64,000 nt of DNA from contig NZ_JAHBAV010000006.1 in NCBI RefSeq assembly GCF_018390595.1, positions 21,540 to 85,539 on the forward strand, written 5' to 3'. Within the stretch, counting starts at the first letter, position 1, and the number at the start of each line of letters is the position of its first letter. Positions 32,607-43,300 of the stretch are shown piece by piece. The notes beneath the pieces are model-generated. The model was not told the origin of the DNA. It saw nothing but the letters and a program-made list of their open reading frames with translations, and searched no databases. Origin of the DNA: Dietzia massiliensis. GTDB lineage: Bacteria; Actinomycetota; Actinomycetes; Mycobacteriales; Mycobacteriaceae. Position numbers and translations under genes: made by a program.

Positions 32607-34736
32607 ATGGCATTCGCGACCGAGATCCCCGACGACGGGATCCCCGCCGACCCGACCGTCCTCTCGTACTCGGAATTCCGCCCGATCGGCGACGTCGAAC
32701 GCAGCACCAACCGCTTCGAGGTGGTCAGCGAGTTCACGCCGTCGGGCGACCAGCCGACCGCGATAGCCGAGTTGAGCGAACGGCTCGCCCGGGGGGAGCG
32801 CGACGTCGTGCTGCTCGGCGCGACCGGCACCGGCAAGTCCGCGACCACGGCGTGGCTCATCGAGAAGGTGCAGCGTCCCACGCTGGTGATGGCGCCCAAC
32901 AAGACGCTCGCGGCGCAGCTGGCGAACGAACTGCGCGAGATGCTGCCCAACAACGCGGTCGAGTACTTCGTGTCGTACTACGACTACTACCAACCGGAGG
33001 CGTACATCGCGCAGACGGACACCTTCATCGAGAAGGACTCGTCGATCAACGACGACGTCGAGCGGCTACGCCACTCCGCGACGTCCTCGCTGCTGTCCCG
33101 GCGGGACGTGGTGGTGGTCAGTTCCGTCTCGTGCATCTACGGCCTCGGCACCCCCCAGTCGTACCTCGACCGGTCCGTGTCCCTGGCGGTCGGGCAGGAG
33201 GTCGACCGCGACCAGCTGCTCCGCCTGCTGGTGGACGTCCAGTACGAGCGCAACGACGTGTCGATGACCCGGGGCACCTTCCGCGCCAAGGGCGACACGG
33301 TCGACATCATCCCCACCTACGAGGAGCTCGCGGTCCGCATCGAGTTCTTCGGTGACGAGGTCGACGCGCTGTACTACATCCATCCGCTGACCGGCGACGT
33401 GGTCCGCCGGGTCGACGAGGTGCGCATCTTCCCGGCCACCCACTACGTCGCGGGGCCGGAGCGGATGGCCAAGGCGATCGCGTCGATCGAGGAGGAGCTG
33501 GAGGTCCGGCTCGCCGAGCTGGAGAACCAGGGAAAGCTGCTCGAGGCCCAGCGGCTGCGCATGCGGACGTCCTACGACATCGAGATGATGCAGCAGGTGG
33601 GGTTCTGCTCGGGCATCGAGAACTACTCCCGTCACATCGACGGCCGGCCCGCGGGTAGTGCGCCGGCGACCCTCATCGACTACTTCCCCGAGGACTTCCT
33701 CACGGTCATTGACGAGTCCCATGTGACCGTTCCACAGATCGGCGCGATGTACGAGGGCGACGCCTCCCGGAAGCGCAATCTCGTCGACTTCGGCTTCCGT
33801 CTGCCGTCCGCCCTGGACAACCGGCCGCTGACGTGGGAGGAGTTCTCCGACCGGGTGGGGCAGACCGTGTACCTCTCCGCGACGCCGGGCCCGTACGAGA
33901 TGGGCCGCACGGGCGGTGAGTTCGTCGAGCAGGTGATCCGGCCGACCGGCCTCGTCGACCCCAAGATCGTGGTCAAGCCCACCAAGGGTCAGATCGACGA
34001 CCTCATCGGGGAGATCCGCGCGCGGGCCGAGCGCGACGAGCGCGTACTGGTGACCACGCTGACCAAGAAGATGTCCGAGGACCTCACGGACTACCTGCTC
34101 GAGCTCGGCGTGCGGGTACGGTACCTGCACTCGGAGATCGACACACTGCAGCGCGTCGAACTCCTGCGGGACCTGCGTCGCGGCGAGTACGACGTGCTGG
34201 TGGGCATCAACCTCCTGCGCGAGGGCCTCGACCTGCCCGAGGTGTCCCTGGTGGCGATCCTCGACGCGGACAAGGAGGGGTTCCTCCGGTCGAGCACCTC
34301 GCTCATCCAGACGATCGGCCGTGCCGCGCGAAACGTCTCCGGCGAGGTCCACATGTACGCCGACACCATCACCGACTCGATGCGGTACGCGATGGAGGAG
34401 ACCGAGCGGCGCCGCGAGAAGCAGATCGCCTACAACACCGAACACGGCATCGACCCGCAGCCACTGCGCAAGAAGATCGCCGACATCCTCGACCGGGTCG
34501 GTGAGGAGCGCGGTGATTCCGCCGACGGCGCGGATCGTCCGGAACTGCTCGGCGCCCGTGCGGTCGGGGACGCCGCCCGACCACGCAAGGAGCTCGAGAA
34601 GCTCATCGAGGAGATGACCGAGCAGATGATGTCCGCCGCCACGGACCTGAGGTTCGAGCTGGCGGGCCGGCTCCGCGACGAGATCGCCGAGCTGCGTAAA
34701 GAGCTCAAGGGGATGCGCGAGGCCGGAATCGACTGA
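32607..34736 (+). CDS. uvrB: UvrABC excinuclease subunit B
   Basis: Damage-verification helicase of nucleotide excision repair, loaded by UvrA and joined by UvrC. 709 residues: N-terminal extension of about 35 residues, Walker [12 protein letters not shown] (71-81), the beta-hairpin region [19 protein letters not shown] ([15 protein letters not shown]), helicase motifs ([38 protein letters not shown] split across motifs V-VI) and a C-terminal UVR domain ([17 protein letters not shown]). uvrA is at 40320. Confidence 0.97.
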   Translation: MAFATEIPDDGIPADPTVLSYSEFRPIGDVERSTNRFEVVSEFTPSGDQPTAIAELSERLARGERDVVLLGATGTGKSATTAWLIEKVQRPTLVMAPNKTLAAQLANELREMLPNNAVEYFVSYYDYYQPEAYIAQTDTFIEKDSSINDDVERLRHSATSSLLSRRDVVVVSSVSCIYGLGTPQSYLDRSVSLAVGQEVDRDQLLRLLVDVQYERNDVSMTRGTFRAKGDTVDIIPTYEELAVRIEFFGDEVDALYYIHPLTGDVVRRVDEVRIFPATHYVAGPERMAKAIASIEEELEVRLAELENQGKLLEAQRLRMRTSYDIEMMQQVGFCSGIENYSRHIDGRPAGSAPATLIDYFPEDFLTVIDESHVTVPQIGAMYEGDASRKRNLVDFGFRLPSALDNRPLTWEEFSDRVGQTVYLSATPGPYEMGRTGGEFVEQVIRPTGLVDPKIVVKPTKGQIDDLIGEIRARAERDERVLVTTLTKKMSEDLTDYLLELGVRVRYLHSEIDTLQRVELLRDLRRGEYDVLVGINLLREGLDLPEVSLVAILDADKEGFLRSSTSLIQTIGRAARNVSGEVHMYADTITDSMRYAMEETERRREKQIAYNTEHGIDPQPLRKKIADILDRVGEERGDSADGADRPELLGARAVGDAARPRKELEKLIEEMTEQMMSAATDLRFELAGRLRDEIAELRKELKGMREAGID

Positions 34737-34813
34737 CCCGGACGGTGCGGCCACGCGCGCCCGGCCCCGAGTGCAGAGCGCGCTTACCGCGCACGGTCGC
34801 GCCCGCCTGGGAC

Positions 34814-34819
34814 TACGCT
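34814..34819 (+). promoter_or_regulatory. Putative -10 box of the universal stress protein gene
   Basis: TACGCT lies 33 bases before the ATG; unlike the leaderless genes it leaves room for the GAGGAGAGGAAG ribosome binding site. Confidence 0.4.
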
Positions 34820-34851
34820 GGGTGCAACGTGTTCCCGAGGAGAGGAAGCAA

Positions 34852-35301
34852 ATGAGCGCCTACACCAAGGTGGTGGTGGGAACCGACGGCTCCGAGTCGT
34901 CCTACCGCGCCGTCGATCGCGCCGCCCGACTGGCCGCCGACGCCGGGGCGACGCTCGTGATCGCCTGCGCGTACGTGCCCGCCGACCCCCGGTCGGTCAG
35001 CCAGGCCGCAGATCAGCTGGGTGACGACGCCTACCAGATCCGTGGCGACAATCCCGCCGAGGACATCGTCCGGGGCGCCCGCGAGCGCGCTCTCGCCGCC
35101 GGGGCCACGCAACTCGAGACGCGCACGGTCCGTGGGGCGCCGGTGGAGTCGTTGATCAAGCTGGCCGACGAGGTGGACGCGGACCTCCTCGTGGTGGGTA
35201 ACAAAGGGCTGAACTCGCTGACCGGGCGTCTGCTCGGATCCGTGCCCGCCGACGCGGCCCGCCGGGCCACCTGCGACGTGCTCATCGTCCACACCACCTA
35301 G
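34852..35301 (+). CDS. Universal stress protein (UspA family, ATP-binding type)
   Basis: 149-residue single-domain Usp with VVVGTDGSESS at the N-terminus and a complete nucleotide loop GNKGLNSLTGRLLGS (G-x2-G-x9-G-S) near the C-terminus. It lies between uvrB and the minus-strand genes before uvrA, the position I recall for Rv1636, which binds cyclic AMP as well as ATP. Strong ribosome binding site before ATG 34852. The stress regulating it is not evident. Confidence 0.92.
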   Translation: MSAYTKVVVGTDGSESSYRAVDRAARLAADAGATLVIACAYVPADPRSVSQAADQLGDDAYQIRGDNPAEDIVRGARERALAAGATQLETRTVRGAPVESLIKLADEVDADLLVVGNKGLNSLTGRLLGSVPADAARRATCDVLIVHTT

Positions 35302-35314
35302 GCGCTCGCGCCAC

Positions 35315-35348
35315 GCGGCCGGGCCCGGCGGTCGCCGGGTCCGGCCGC
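35315..35348. terminator. Bidirectional hairpin between usp and the DUF732 gene
   Basis: 16-bp stem 35315-35330 with 35333-35348 (one G.T pair) in the 46-bp gap of two convergent genes; it touches the DUF732 stop codon. No T-run. Confidence 0.6.
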
Positions 35349-35782
35349 TAGTCGCAGAGGTGGGCCCGGCTCGCGTCGATGAGCGCGCGACCGACCCCGG
35401 CCGTGTCCCACTCGTCGTTCTGGGACGCGATCGCGCTGGTGAGGGGGCGGATCCGATCAAGGATCGTCTCGGTGTCCGCGCCGTCGTCGATTCCCCGGCA
35501 GATGCCGAGACCGACCTCCAGGGTCGTCTCCGCCGTCATCTCGGTCGGCAACCCGAGCCCGGCCAGGTCGGCGAGGAAGGCCCGCTCCTCCTCGGTGCGC
35601 AGGGGCCCACCCGTCCCGGGCCGGGCGTCGACCGAGGTATCCGACGCGACGGTCTCCGGCGAGGCCGCCGTGGTCGTCCCGTCGTCGTCCGATCCGTCCG
35701 CCGCGTCGCCACACGCCGCCGCGACGGCCGTCAGCGCGAAGAGCACCGTCGCGGCCAGCACCCGTTCACGGACGCGCCTCAT
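35348..35782 (-). CDS. DUF732 lipoprotein
   Basis: 144 residues. Lipoprotein signal with lipobox VAAAC (Cys24), then an acidic/Thr-rich linker and a DUF732-type domain (about 65-140: FLADLAGLGLP, LGICRGIDDGAD, AIDASRAHLC-like end) with two cysteines that could pair. DUF732 proteins are small secreted proteins abundant in mycobacteria; function unknown. The start overlaps the stop of the upstream HelD-like gene (ATGA), implying coupling. Confidence 0.75.
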   Translation of the reverse strand: MRRVRERVLAATVLFALTAVAAACGDAADGSDDDGTTTAASPETVASDTSVDARPGTGGPLRTEEERAFLADLAGLGLPTEMTAETTLEVGLGICRGIDDGADTETILDRIRPLTSAIASQNDEWDTAGVGRALIDASRAHLCD

Positions 35783-38145
35783 GCGCTGAGCTCCCGGTCT
35801 CCGGCGGCCAGGCGGTTCCGGATCCCCGCGAGCAGCGGGCCGAAGCCCCCCGGCTGGACCAGGACGAGCTCCTGGGTGGCGCGGGTGGCGCCGACGTAGA
35901 GATCCTGCAGGCCCTGCGGCGAGCGCGCGAGCACACGATCCGGATCCACCACCACGACCACGTCGAACTCCAGCCCCTTGGCCAGCGCCAACGGCAGCAC
36001 CGAGGTCCCGGGCCTGGCCTCTTCCGCGACCTCGGCCAGGGCGGCGTACCGCGGCGGGGTGCCCTCGTCGTCGTCGTCCGGGACCAGGACGGCCACCGCG
36101 CGCTCCGACGGCACCGCGCGGATCTCCTCCGCCACGACCCGCGCGACCTCGTCGGGTCCCGGTTCCAGCCACGCCACCGGACGTCGCCCCGGTCGCACCG
36201 GGCGCGGCGAGGCCGCGTCAGGATCGATCTCCGCCAGCAGTAGCTCCGCCACCGCGGAGATCGTCTCGGGCGTCCGGTAGTTCACCGTCAGCTCGGTCAG
36301 GACCCACCGGTCGTCGACGTACGGCGACAGGGCGTCGTGCCACGAGTCGATCCCGGCCGGGCTCGACGTCTGGGCCACGTCCCCGACGAGGGTCATCCAC
36401 CGGTTGGGCGAGCGGCGCATGATGACCCGCCACGCCATGGTGGACAGCTCCTGGGCCTCGTCGACGATCACGTGCCCGAACGCCCACGTCCGATCGGCCC
36501 CCGCTCGGTCCGCGACCGTGAGGTCCGAATCGGCGCTGTGGCGGCGGGCCAACGCCTCGGCGTCGACGACGTCGTACGCCATGAGCACCTCGGGATCGAG
36601 ATCGTCCTCGATGTCCTGGACCGCCGAGCCGGTGAGGATCTCCAGCGCCTCCTCCGCCTGGCGCAACTGCTCCGCCCAGGCGCGGTCGGCCTCGCTACCG
36701 TCCGCCGTCGGGTCCTCCCCGAGCAGCTCCGCGAGCTCGTCGAGCAGCGGCACGTCCGCCACCGAGAACGCGGCGCCGTCCCGGCGGAAGAGCGCCTCCT
36801 GGTCCTCCGCGACGTAGTCACCCGCCGCCTCGGCGATCCGCTCGCGGCTCGAGAGCAGATCGGCCAGCAACTGCTCCGGCCGCAGGACGGGCCACCACTC
36901 GTCGACGATCTCCGCGACCGCGCGGGAAGCCTCCACCTCGCGCCGGAGCTCCGCGCGGTCGTCCGCGTCCAACAGCGGCCGGGCCGGATCCCCGAGATCC
37001 CCGACGCCGTCGCCCTCCGGCGACCACGCCTCGTCCTCCGCACGCCCCACCGGATCGGTCAGGGCGGCCACGTACTGCTCGGTGAGCGCGTCGACGATCC
37101 GCGTCGCGAACGCCTCCCGCGCCTGGTTGTGGGGGCGTCGGGTCATCCGCGCCCGCCCCCGCGCCGCCCGCACCGTGGCCGGGGCGAGAGTGAGGTCGTG
37201 GCCCTCCACGCGCACCACCACATCGGACCGCGGCGCGAGCTGACGCGCCCGCACGGCGGCCTTGAGGATGCCGACCATCTCGCCCGACCCCTTGACCTCC
37301 TCACCACGCAGCGTCTCGGGGCCGGTCGCCCGCACGCCCGGATAGAGATCGGCGAGGGTGCGCAGCACGACCCCCGACTCGCCGAGCGACGGCAGCACCC
37401 GGGCGATGTAGTCGAGGAAGCGTGCGTTGGGGCCCACGATGAGGACGCCGCTGCGGTCGAGCCGCTGACGGTGGGTGTAGAGAAGATAGGCCGCGCGGTG
37501 CAGGGCCACCGCGGTCTTACCCGTGCCCGGCCCGCCCTGGACGACCAGCACGCCCGCGTGGGGATTGCGGATGATCTCGTCCTGCTCGCGCTGGATGGTC
37601 GCCACGATGTCCGTCATGTGCCCGGACCGCGCGGTGTCGAGTGCCTCCAACAGGGCCGATTCCCCCACCACGTCGTCGTGGTCCTCCGGCAGCTCGCCGT
37701 CCTCCGGCGCCGTCAGATACTCGTCGTGGATACCGATCACCCGACGCCCGATCGTGCGCAGGTGACGACGGCGGTGCGCGCCCTCCGGCCGGGCGGTCGT
37801 GGCCAGGTAGAAGGGGCGGCTGTGGTCGGCGCGCCAATCCAACAGCAGTGTGGTGAGGTCCTCGTCGTCGTCCCGCAGCCCCACGCGGCCGATCCGCCGG
37901 ACCTCCCCGTCACCCATGTCCAGGCGGCCGAAGTACAGGCCCAGGTTGGCCGCGCTGAAGGCCGCGAGTTCCGACGAGTAGAGCCGGGCGAACGACTCCC
38001 GCTCCGACCGGGCCTGCGGCGTCCCGCCGGAGGTGCGCAGGACGGCGTCGAGCCGCGCGCGGGTGTCCGCCCGCAACTCCTCGAGGCGGTCGAGGAGACG
38101 ACCGAGGTGACGCTGCTCCTCGTCGACGGCGTCGTGTCCCGTCAC
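35779..38145 (-). CDS. HelD/HelR-like superfamily 1 ATPase
   Basis: 788-residue UvrD/Rep-like motor protein. The N-terminus (1-about 70) is a coiled-coil, Arg/Leu-rich arm; Walker A is QGGPGTGKTAVALH (203-216). HVIVDEAQELSTMAWRVI (motif II), LVGDVAQTS (III) and ELTVNYRTPETI (IV) follow, with the C-terminal VDPDRVLARSPQGLQDLYVGATRATQ. This fits HelD proteins, which bind RNA polymerase and remove it from DNA; the HelR branch protects against rifampicin. Assignment to HelD rather than a DNA helicase is by overall organisation. GTG start behind GGAAGGAG. Confidence 0.8.
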   Translation of the reverse strand: MTGHDAVDEEQRHLGRLLDRLEELRADTRARLDAVLRTSGGTPQARSERESFARLYSSELAAFSAANLGLYFGRLDMGDGEVRRIGRVGLRDDDEDLTTLLLDWRADHSRPFYLATTARPEGAHRRRHLRTIGRRVIGIHDEYLTAPEDGELPEDHDDVVGESALLEALDTARSGHMTDIVATIQREQDEIIRNPHAGVLVVQGGPGTGKTAVALHRAAYLLYTHRQRLDRSGVLIVGPNARFLDYIARVLPSLGESGVVLRTLADLYPGVRATGPETLRGEEVKGSGEMVGILKAAVRARQLAPRSDVVVRVEGHDLTLAPATVRAARGRARMTRRPHNQAREAFATRIVDALTEQYVAALTDPVGRAEDEAWSPEGDGVGDLGDPARPLLDADDRAELRREVEASRAVAEIVDEWWPVLRPEQLLADLLSSRERIAEAAGDYVAEDQEALFRRDGAAFSVADVPLLDELAELLGEDPTADGSEADRAWAEQLRQAEEALEILTGSAVQDIEDDLDPEVLMAYDVVDAEALARRHSADSDLTVADRAGADRTWAFGHVIVDEAQELSTMAWRVIMRRSPNRWMTLVGDVAQTSSPAGIDSWHDALSPYVDDRWVLTELTVNYRTPETISAVAELLLAEIDPDAASPRPVRPGRRPVAWLEPGPDEVARVVAEEIRAVPSERAVAVLVPDDDDEGTPPRYAALAEVAEEARPGTSVLPLALAKGLEFDVVVVVDPDRVLARSPQGLQDLYVGATRATQELVLVQPGGFGPLLAGIRNRLAAGDRELSA

Positions 38146-38220
38146 AGGCGCTCCTTCCGGTTGGGGCTGTTCGGGCAGGACGTCCAGGGTACCGGGATCC
38201 GCGACGTGCCCTCGGACGGC

Positions 38221-38252
38221 GATGACCCCGCCCGGGTGCGGGCGGGGTCATC
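38221..38252. terminator. Perfect 13-bp hairpin between DoxX and HelD-like genes
   Basis: 38221-38233 pairs perfectly with 38240-38252, loop GGGTGC. It lies 60 bases past the minus-strand DoxX stop and 75 bases before the HelD-like start. No T-run on either side, so terminator function is only likely. The rest of 38146-38311 shows nothing recognisable. Confidence 0.5.
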
Positions 38253-38311
38253 GGGTGACGAGATCGTCCGGGGAGCCGGCCGGCCCGAGTGGCGGTCGGG
38301 CCCGCGACGGG

Positions 38312-39358
38312 TCAGGGATGGATGGCGTCGGCCGCCTTCGCCCGGACCTCGTCGGTCTTCTTCTTGGCCATCAGGGCCGCCTTGCCGGCGTCCTTCTCGA
38401 ACCGGGCGGTCTTCTTCTTGGCGTCCTTGCCCAGTCGCGCGGACTTCTTCTTGGCCTGCTTCTCCGCGGCCTTCTTCCGCGCCAGTGCGGCGTTGCGGAC
38501 GTCGTCGGCCTGGTCGGACGCGACACGGGCGGCGGCGTCGGCGCGGCCCCGCACCTCGGCGGCGACCGGCACGGCCGCGTCGCGGACCTGGGCGGCGATC
38601 GGAGCGGCCTGATCCCGCGCGGCGGCGGCGCGCCCACGCAGTCGGCCGGCGACCTCGGGAGCCTTCTCGCGGACGACCCCGGCGACGCCGGTCGCCTGCT
38701 CACGAACCTGGTCGGCCACCTCGGGGGCCTTCTCACGCACTGTCTCGGCCACCTCCGGTGCCTTGTCCCGGATCGTATCGGCGGCGCCTCGCGCCTGGTC
38801 CGCGACGCTGTGGGCGACGCCGGCGATCGCCGCGCCGGCCGCAGCGGACTCGGCCTTCGCGCCGGGCAGCTTGGCGGCGACCGTGTCGCCGGCCTTGCGG
38901 GCGCGCCACGCCAGGCCGGGCTGACCGGCGGTGTCGACGGAGGCGAGCAGGAGCGCACCGAGGAGCGCGACGTCCGTGGCCAGCCCCGTGGTCTTGCGGC
39001 TGCGCGCGGCCGGGTCGGACTCCATCCAGAACGCGTGTCGGCTGATCGCCGAGGGGGCGTGGGCGGCGGTGAGTGCCAGTGCCGACAGGCGGGGGGCCTT
39101 GCCCAGCGCGTACAGCGCGCCCGCGCCGATCTTCACCCCGGCGAGCGCCTTGACGAGCGTCTCGGTGTCCTTGGGCACCGGCGGCACCGACGTGGAGACC
39201 TTCTCGTTGACGGCCTGCTCACCCTTCTCCACCAGCGGTGCCGTCTTGTCGACGAGCGGTGCGGCATCGGCGACGTGGGCCTGCGGATTGCGAAGCGTCT
39301 CAACGCCGTCGATGACGAACACCGTGGCGAGCATGGGTCGTGCGAGTCGTCGAATCAT
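38312..39358 (-). CDS. DoxX-like membrane protein with 11-residue repeats and lysine-rich tail
   Basis: 348 residues. Residues 1-145 look like DoxX: a helix at 8-18, a loop, helices near 68-88 and 128-142. Residues 190-290 are Ala/charged with a strict 11-residue period: RDKAPEVAETV (197), REKAPEVADQV (208), REQATGVAGVV (219), REKAPEVAGRL (230), then degenerate copies. Such hendecads form long amphipathic helices like apolipoproteins and phasins. Residues 292-345 are Lys/Ala-rich. Strong AGGAGGA before the ATG. Role unknown; a lipid-surface or envelope-associated role is conceivable. Confidence 0.75.
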   Translation of the reverse strand: MIRRLARPMLATVFVIDGVETLRNPQAHVADAAPLVDKTAPLVEKGEQAVNEKVSTSVPPVPKDTETLVKALAGVKIGAGALYALGKAPRLSALALTAAHAPSAISRHAFWMESDPAARSRKTTGLATDVALLGALLLASVDTAGQPGLAWRARKAGDTVAAKLPGAKAESAAAGAAIAGVAHSVADQARGAADTIRDKAPEVAETVREKAPEVADQVREQATGVAGVVREKAPEVAGRLRGRAAAARDQAAPIAAQVRDAAVPVAAEVRGRADAAARVASDQADDVRNAALARKKAAEKQAKKKSARLGKDAKKKTARFEKDAGKAALMAKKKTDEVRAKAADAIHP

Positions 39359-39467
39359 CGTTCCTCCTGGATAGGTGGGAGTGCGTCACCGAATCTAGTG
39401 CGAACTCGCGGCGCGCGCTTCCGGTCGCGGTGGCGGGTCGCCGGTCGGCGGGCGGGTCGGCCGACCG

Positions 39468-40169
39468 TCACCACCCGCGGTCGCGCCACTCGGCCAGGTG
39501 CGGACGCTCGGCGCCGATCGTCGTGTCGTCGCCGTGTCCGGGGTGGACCACCACGTCGTCGTCGAGGACGTCGAAGACCCGGGACTCCAGGTCGTCCATC
39601 AGGGTGGTGAAGTCCTCGGGAGATCCGGTCTTGCCGGGCCCGCCGGGGAACAACGAATCGCCCGAGAACAGATGGGTCCCCGCGTCCGTCCGCAGGAGCA
39701 GGGCGATGCCGTCGGGCGTGTGGCCGCGCAGTCCGATGACCTCCAGTCGGAGGTCGCCCACCTCGAGTTCGTCCCCGTGGGAGACGTGTCGATCCGTGGG
39801 GACGTCGATGCCCGCGGCGTCACCGGGGGAGGCGATGGTGGTCAGGCCGAGCGCCTCGACCGTCTCAGCGAGCCCGATCCAGTGGTCGGCGTGCAGGTGG
39901 GTGGTCAGCACCTCCTTGACGCCGGGGGCGCGGTCGCGCAGATGCTCGACGAGCTGCGGCGCGTCGTTGGCGGCGTCGACCAGCAGGACCGCGCCGGTGT
40001 CGGTCGACTCGATGACGTAGACGTTGTTGTCCATCTCGCCGACGGAGATCTTGCTCAGTCGCGCGGGACCCACGGTCCAGCGCTCGCCGGTCAAGCGCCC
40101 GGAGAGGCGGCCGGAATAACCCTCGGTGAGGGTGATGCGGTCGGGTAGGGACTCGGTGGGATTCGACAT
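39468..40169 (-). CDS. Metallo-beta-lactamase-fold hydrolase next to uvrA
   Basis: 233-residue glyoxalase-II-like hydrolase with zinc motif HLHADH (91-96), GLRGHTPDG, the bridging aspartate in [15 protein letters not shown] and the terminal [11 protein letters not shown]. Divergent from uvrA, the same neighbour I recall in mycobacteria (Rv1637c-Rv1638). Minus-strand TAGCCT lies 6 bases before the ATG, suggesting a leaderless mRNA. Substrate unknown. Confidence 0.87.
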   Translation of the reverse strand: MSNPTESLPDRITLTEGYSGRLSGRLTGERWTVGPARLSKISVGEMDNNVYVIESTDTGAVLLVDAANDAPQLVEHLRDRAPGVKEVLTTHLHADHWIGLAETVEALGLTTIASPGDAAGIDVPTDRHVSHGDELEVGDLRLEVIGLRGHTPDGIALLLRTDAGTHLFSGDSLFPGGPGKTGSPEDFTTLMDDLESRVFDVLDDDVVVHPGHGDDTTIGAERPHLAEWRDRGW

Positions 40170-40175
40170 AACTGC

Positions 40176-40181
40176 AGGCTA
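40176..40181 (-). promoter_or_regulatory. -10 box for leaderless metallo-hydrolase gene
   Basis: Minus-strand TAGCCT, 6 bases before ATG 40169; divergent with respect to uvrA. Confidence 0.45.
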
Positions 40182-40319
40182 CCGACGTCGGACGCGGCCG
40201 GTGGCCGTAAACGTGTCGTACCACGTTGGTACCTTCGTCTGCGGGAACGGTGGCCATGCCCCGGCGTACGGCTTCCGTCACGGATCAGTGGCGGCGCTCC
40301 CCACTCGGAAGGAGAACCC

Positions 40320-43300
40320 ATGGTGGACCGTCTGGTCGTCCGCGGCGCACGGGAGCACAACCTCAAGGGCGTGGACATCGACGTGCCCCGCGACTCGCTG
40401 ATCGTCTTCACGGGGCTGTCCGGCTCCGGCAAGTCGTCGCTGGCGTTCGACACGATCTTCGCGGAGGGTCAGCGTCGGTACGTCGAGTCGCTGTCCTCTT
40501 ACGCCCGGATGTTCCTCGGTCAGATGGACAAGCCGGATGTCGACTTCATCGAGGGGCTCTCGCCGGCGGTGTCGATCGACCAGAAGTCGACCAACCGCAA
40601 CCCCCGGTCGACCGTCGGAACCATCACCGAGGTCCACGACTACCTCCGTCTGCTCTACGCGCGCGCCGGGGTGCCGCACTGCCCGACGTGTGGCGAGGTG
40701 ATCTCGCGGCAGACCCCGCAGCAGATCGTCGACCAGATCCTCGAGGGCGAGGAAGGGGCGCGGTTCCAGGTGCTCGCGCCCGTCGTGCGGACGCGGAAGG
40801 GTGAGTTCGTCGACCTCTTCGCGCAGCTCGCCGCCGACGGCTACAGCCGTGTGCGAGTGGACGGTGTCCTGCACTCGCTGTCCGAGCCCCCGACGCTGAA
40901 GAAGCAGGAGAAGCACGACATCGAGGTGGTGGTCGACCGGTTGGCGACCAAGCCGTCCTCGCGCCAGCGGCTGACCGACTCGGTCGAGACCGCCCTCGGC
41001 CTGGCCGACGGCGTGATCGTGATCGAGTACGTGGACCGCGACGAGTCGGATCCCGCCCGCCACCGGCGGTTCTCGGAGCACATGGCGTGCCCCAACGGCC
41101 ACCCCATCGCGTTGGACGACATGGAGCCGCGCGCGTTCTCGTTCAACAACCCGTACGGCGCCTGCCCGGTGTGTGACGGCCTAGGAGCGCACCTCGAGGT
41201 GGACCCCGACCTCGTGGTCCCCGATCCCGAGCGGTCCCTGGCCGACGGTGCGATCGCGCCCTGGTCGGGTGGCCAGAGCGCGGACTACTTCCAGCAGCTC
41301 CTCACCGGCCTGGCCAGCGACATGGGCTTTGATCTGCGGACGCCGTGGCAGGACCTGCCCGCGAAGGTGCGCAAGGCCGTGCTGGGAGGAGCCCCGACCA
41401 AGGTCCGGGTCCAGTACCGCAACAGGTTCGGACGGACCCGCACCTATGACGCCAAGTTCGAGGGCGTCATGTCGTTCCTCAAGCGACGCCTCGAACAGAC
41501 CGAGTCCGAATCGCAGAAGGAGCGCTACCAGGGCTACATGCGCGAGGTGCCCTGCCCGGGCTGCGACGGGACCCGCCTCAAGCCGGAGATCCTCGCCGTC
41601 ACCCTCGCGGGCCCCGGCGGCCAGGAGCGCTCGATCGCGGACATCAGCCGTATGTCGGTCGAGGACTGCGCGGCCTTCCTCGACGGGCTGGAACTGGACT
41701 CGCGGCAGGCGATGATCGCCGGCCGCGTCCTCAAGGAGATCCAGGCCCGGATGGGGTTCCTCCTCGACGTGGGCCTGGACTACCTCTCCCTGGACCGCGT
41801 CGCCGGCAGTCTGTCCGGTGGCGAGGCCCAGCGCATCCGCCTGGCCACCCAGATCGGGTCGGGCCTGGCGGGAGTGCTCTACGTGCTCGACGAACCGTCG
41901 ATCGGCCTGCACCAGCGCGACAACCGCCGCCTCATCGACACCCTCGTCCGTCTCCGCGACCTGGGCAACACCCTGCTCGTGGTCGAGCACGACGAGGACA
42001 CCATCCGGTCCGCGGACTGGATCGTCGACATCGGCCCGCTGGCCGGGGAGCACGGCGGGCGGGTCGTCCACTCGGGCGACTACGAGGGGTTGCTGGCCAA
42101 CACGGAGTCGCTCACCGGCGACTACCTGGCCGGCCGTCGCCAGATCGCAGTGCCCGCCAAGCGACGCGAGCCGAGCCCCGACAAGCGGCTCCACGTCCGG
42201 GGCGCCCGGGAGAACAATCTCAAGAACGTCGACGTCGTGTTCCCCGCCGGCGTGCTGTGCGCTGTCACCGGGGTATCCGGGTCCGGTAAGTCCACCCTCG
42301 TCAACGACATCCTGGCCACGACGCTGGCCAACCAGCTCAACCGGGCGCGTCAGGTCCCCGGCCGGCACTCCCGGATCGACGGCGTCGAGGACTTCGACAA
42401 GCTCGTCCAGGTGGACCAGTCGCCGATCGGCCGGACCCCCCGCTCCAACCCGGCCACCTACACCGGCGTCTTCGACAAGATCCGCACCCTGTTCGCGGCG
42501 ACCACCGAGGCCAAGGTGCGCGGCTACAAGCAGGGCCGGTTCTCGTTCAACGTCAAGGGCGGGCGCTGCGAGGCATGTCAGGGCGACGGCACGCTCAAGA
42601 TCGAGATGAACTTCCTGCCGGACGTCTACGTGCCGTGCGAGGTGTGCCACGGCGCGCGGTACAACCGCGAGACTCTCGAGGTGCACTACAAGGGCAAGAC
42701 CATCGCCGAGGTGCTCGACATGCCCATCGAGGAGGCGTGTGAGTTCTTCGAGCCCATCACCTCGATCCACCGCTACCTCAAGACGCTCACCGAGGTCGGG
42801 CTCGGCTACGTCCGACTCGGCCAGCCCGCGCCCACCCTCTCGGGCGGCGAGGCCCAGCGCGTGAAGCTCGCGGCGGAGCTGCAGAAGCGTTCCAGCGGAC
42901 GGACGGTGTACATCCTCGACGAGCCCACCACGGGCCTGCACTTCGAGGACATCACCAAACTCCTGCTGGTGATCCAGGGCCTGGTGGACAAGGGCAACAC
43001 CGTCATCGTCATCGAGCACAATCTCGACGTCATCAAGAGCGCCGACTGGGTCATCGACATGGGACCCGAGGGTGGTGCCGGCGGCGGGACCGTGGTCGCC
43101 GAGGGGACGCCCGAGCAGGTCGCCACCGTCCCGGAGAGCCACACGGGACGGTTCCTCGCGGAGGTGCTGCCCGCGGCGGAGACCTCGACGGGGCAGGGCG
43201 CCGACGGAACGGGCGCGGGAGAGAAGCCCTCCGCCTCGACCGCGGCGGCGAAGAACGGGGCGCGCAAGGCCGGGTCGACGAAGACCGGTGCTAAGAAGAC

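Noticed and set aside
38630..38830. DNA-level tandem repeat array in the DoxX-like gene
   Set aside because: The 33-bp periodicity reflects the 11-residue protein repeats; the copies differ at DNA level, so it is reported as a protein feature.
36337..39045. 902-codon plus-strand open frame opposite the HelD-like and DoxX-like genes
   Set aside because: Shadow of high-GC coding on the minus strand; no domain motifs and Arg/Pro-rich repeats typical of out-of-frame translation.
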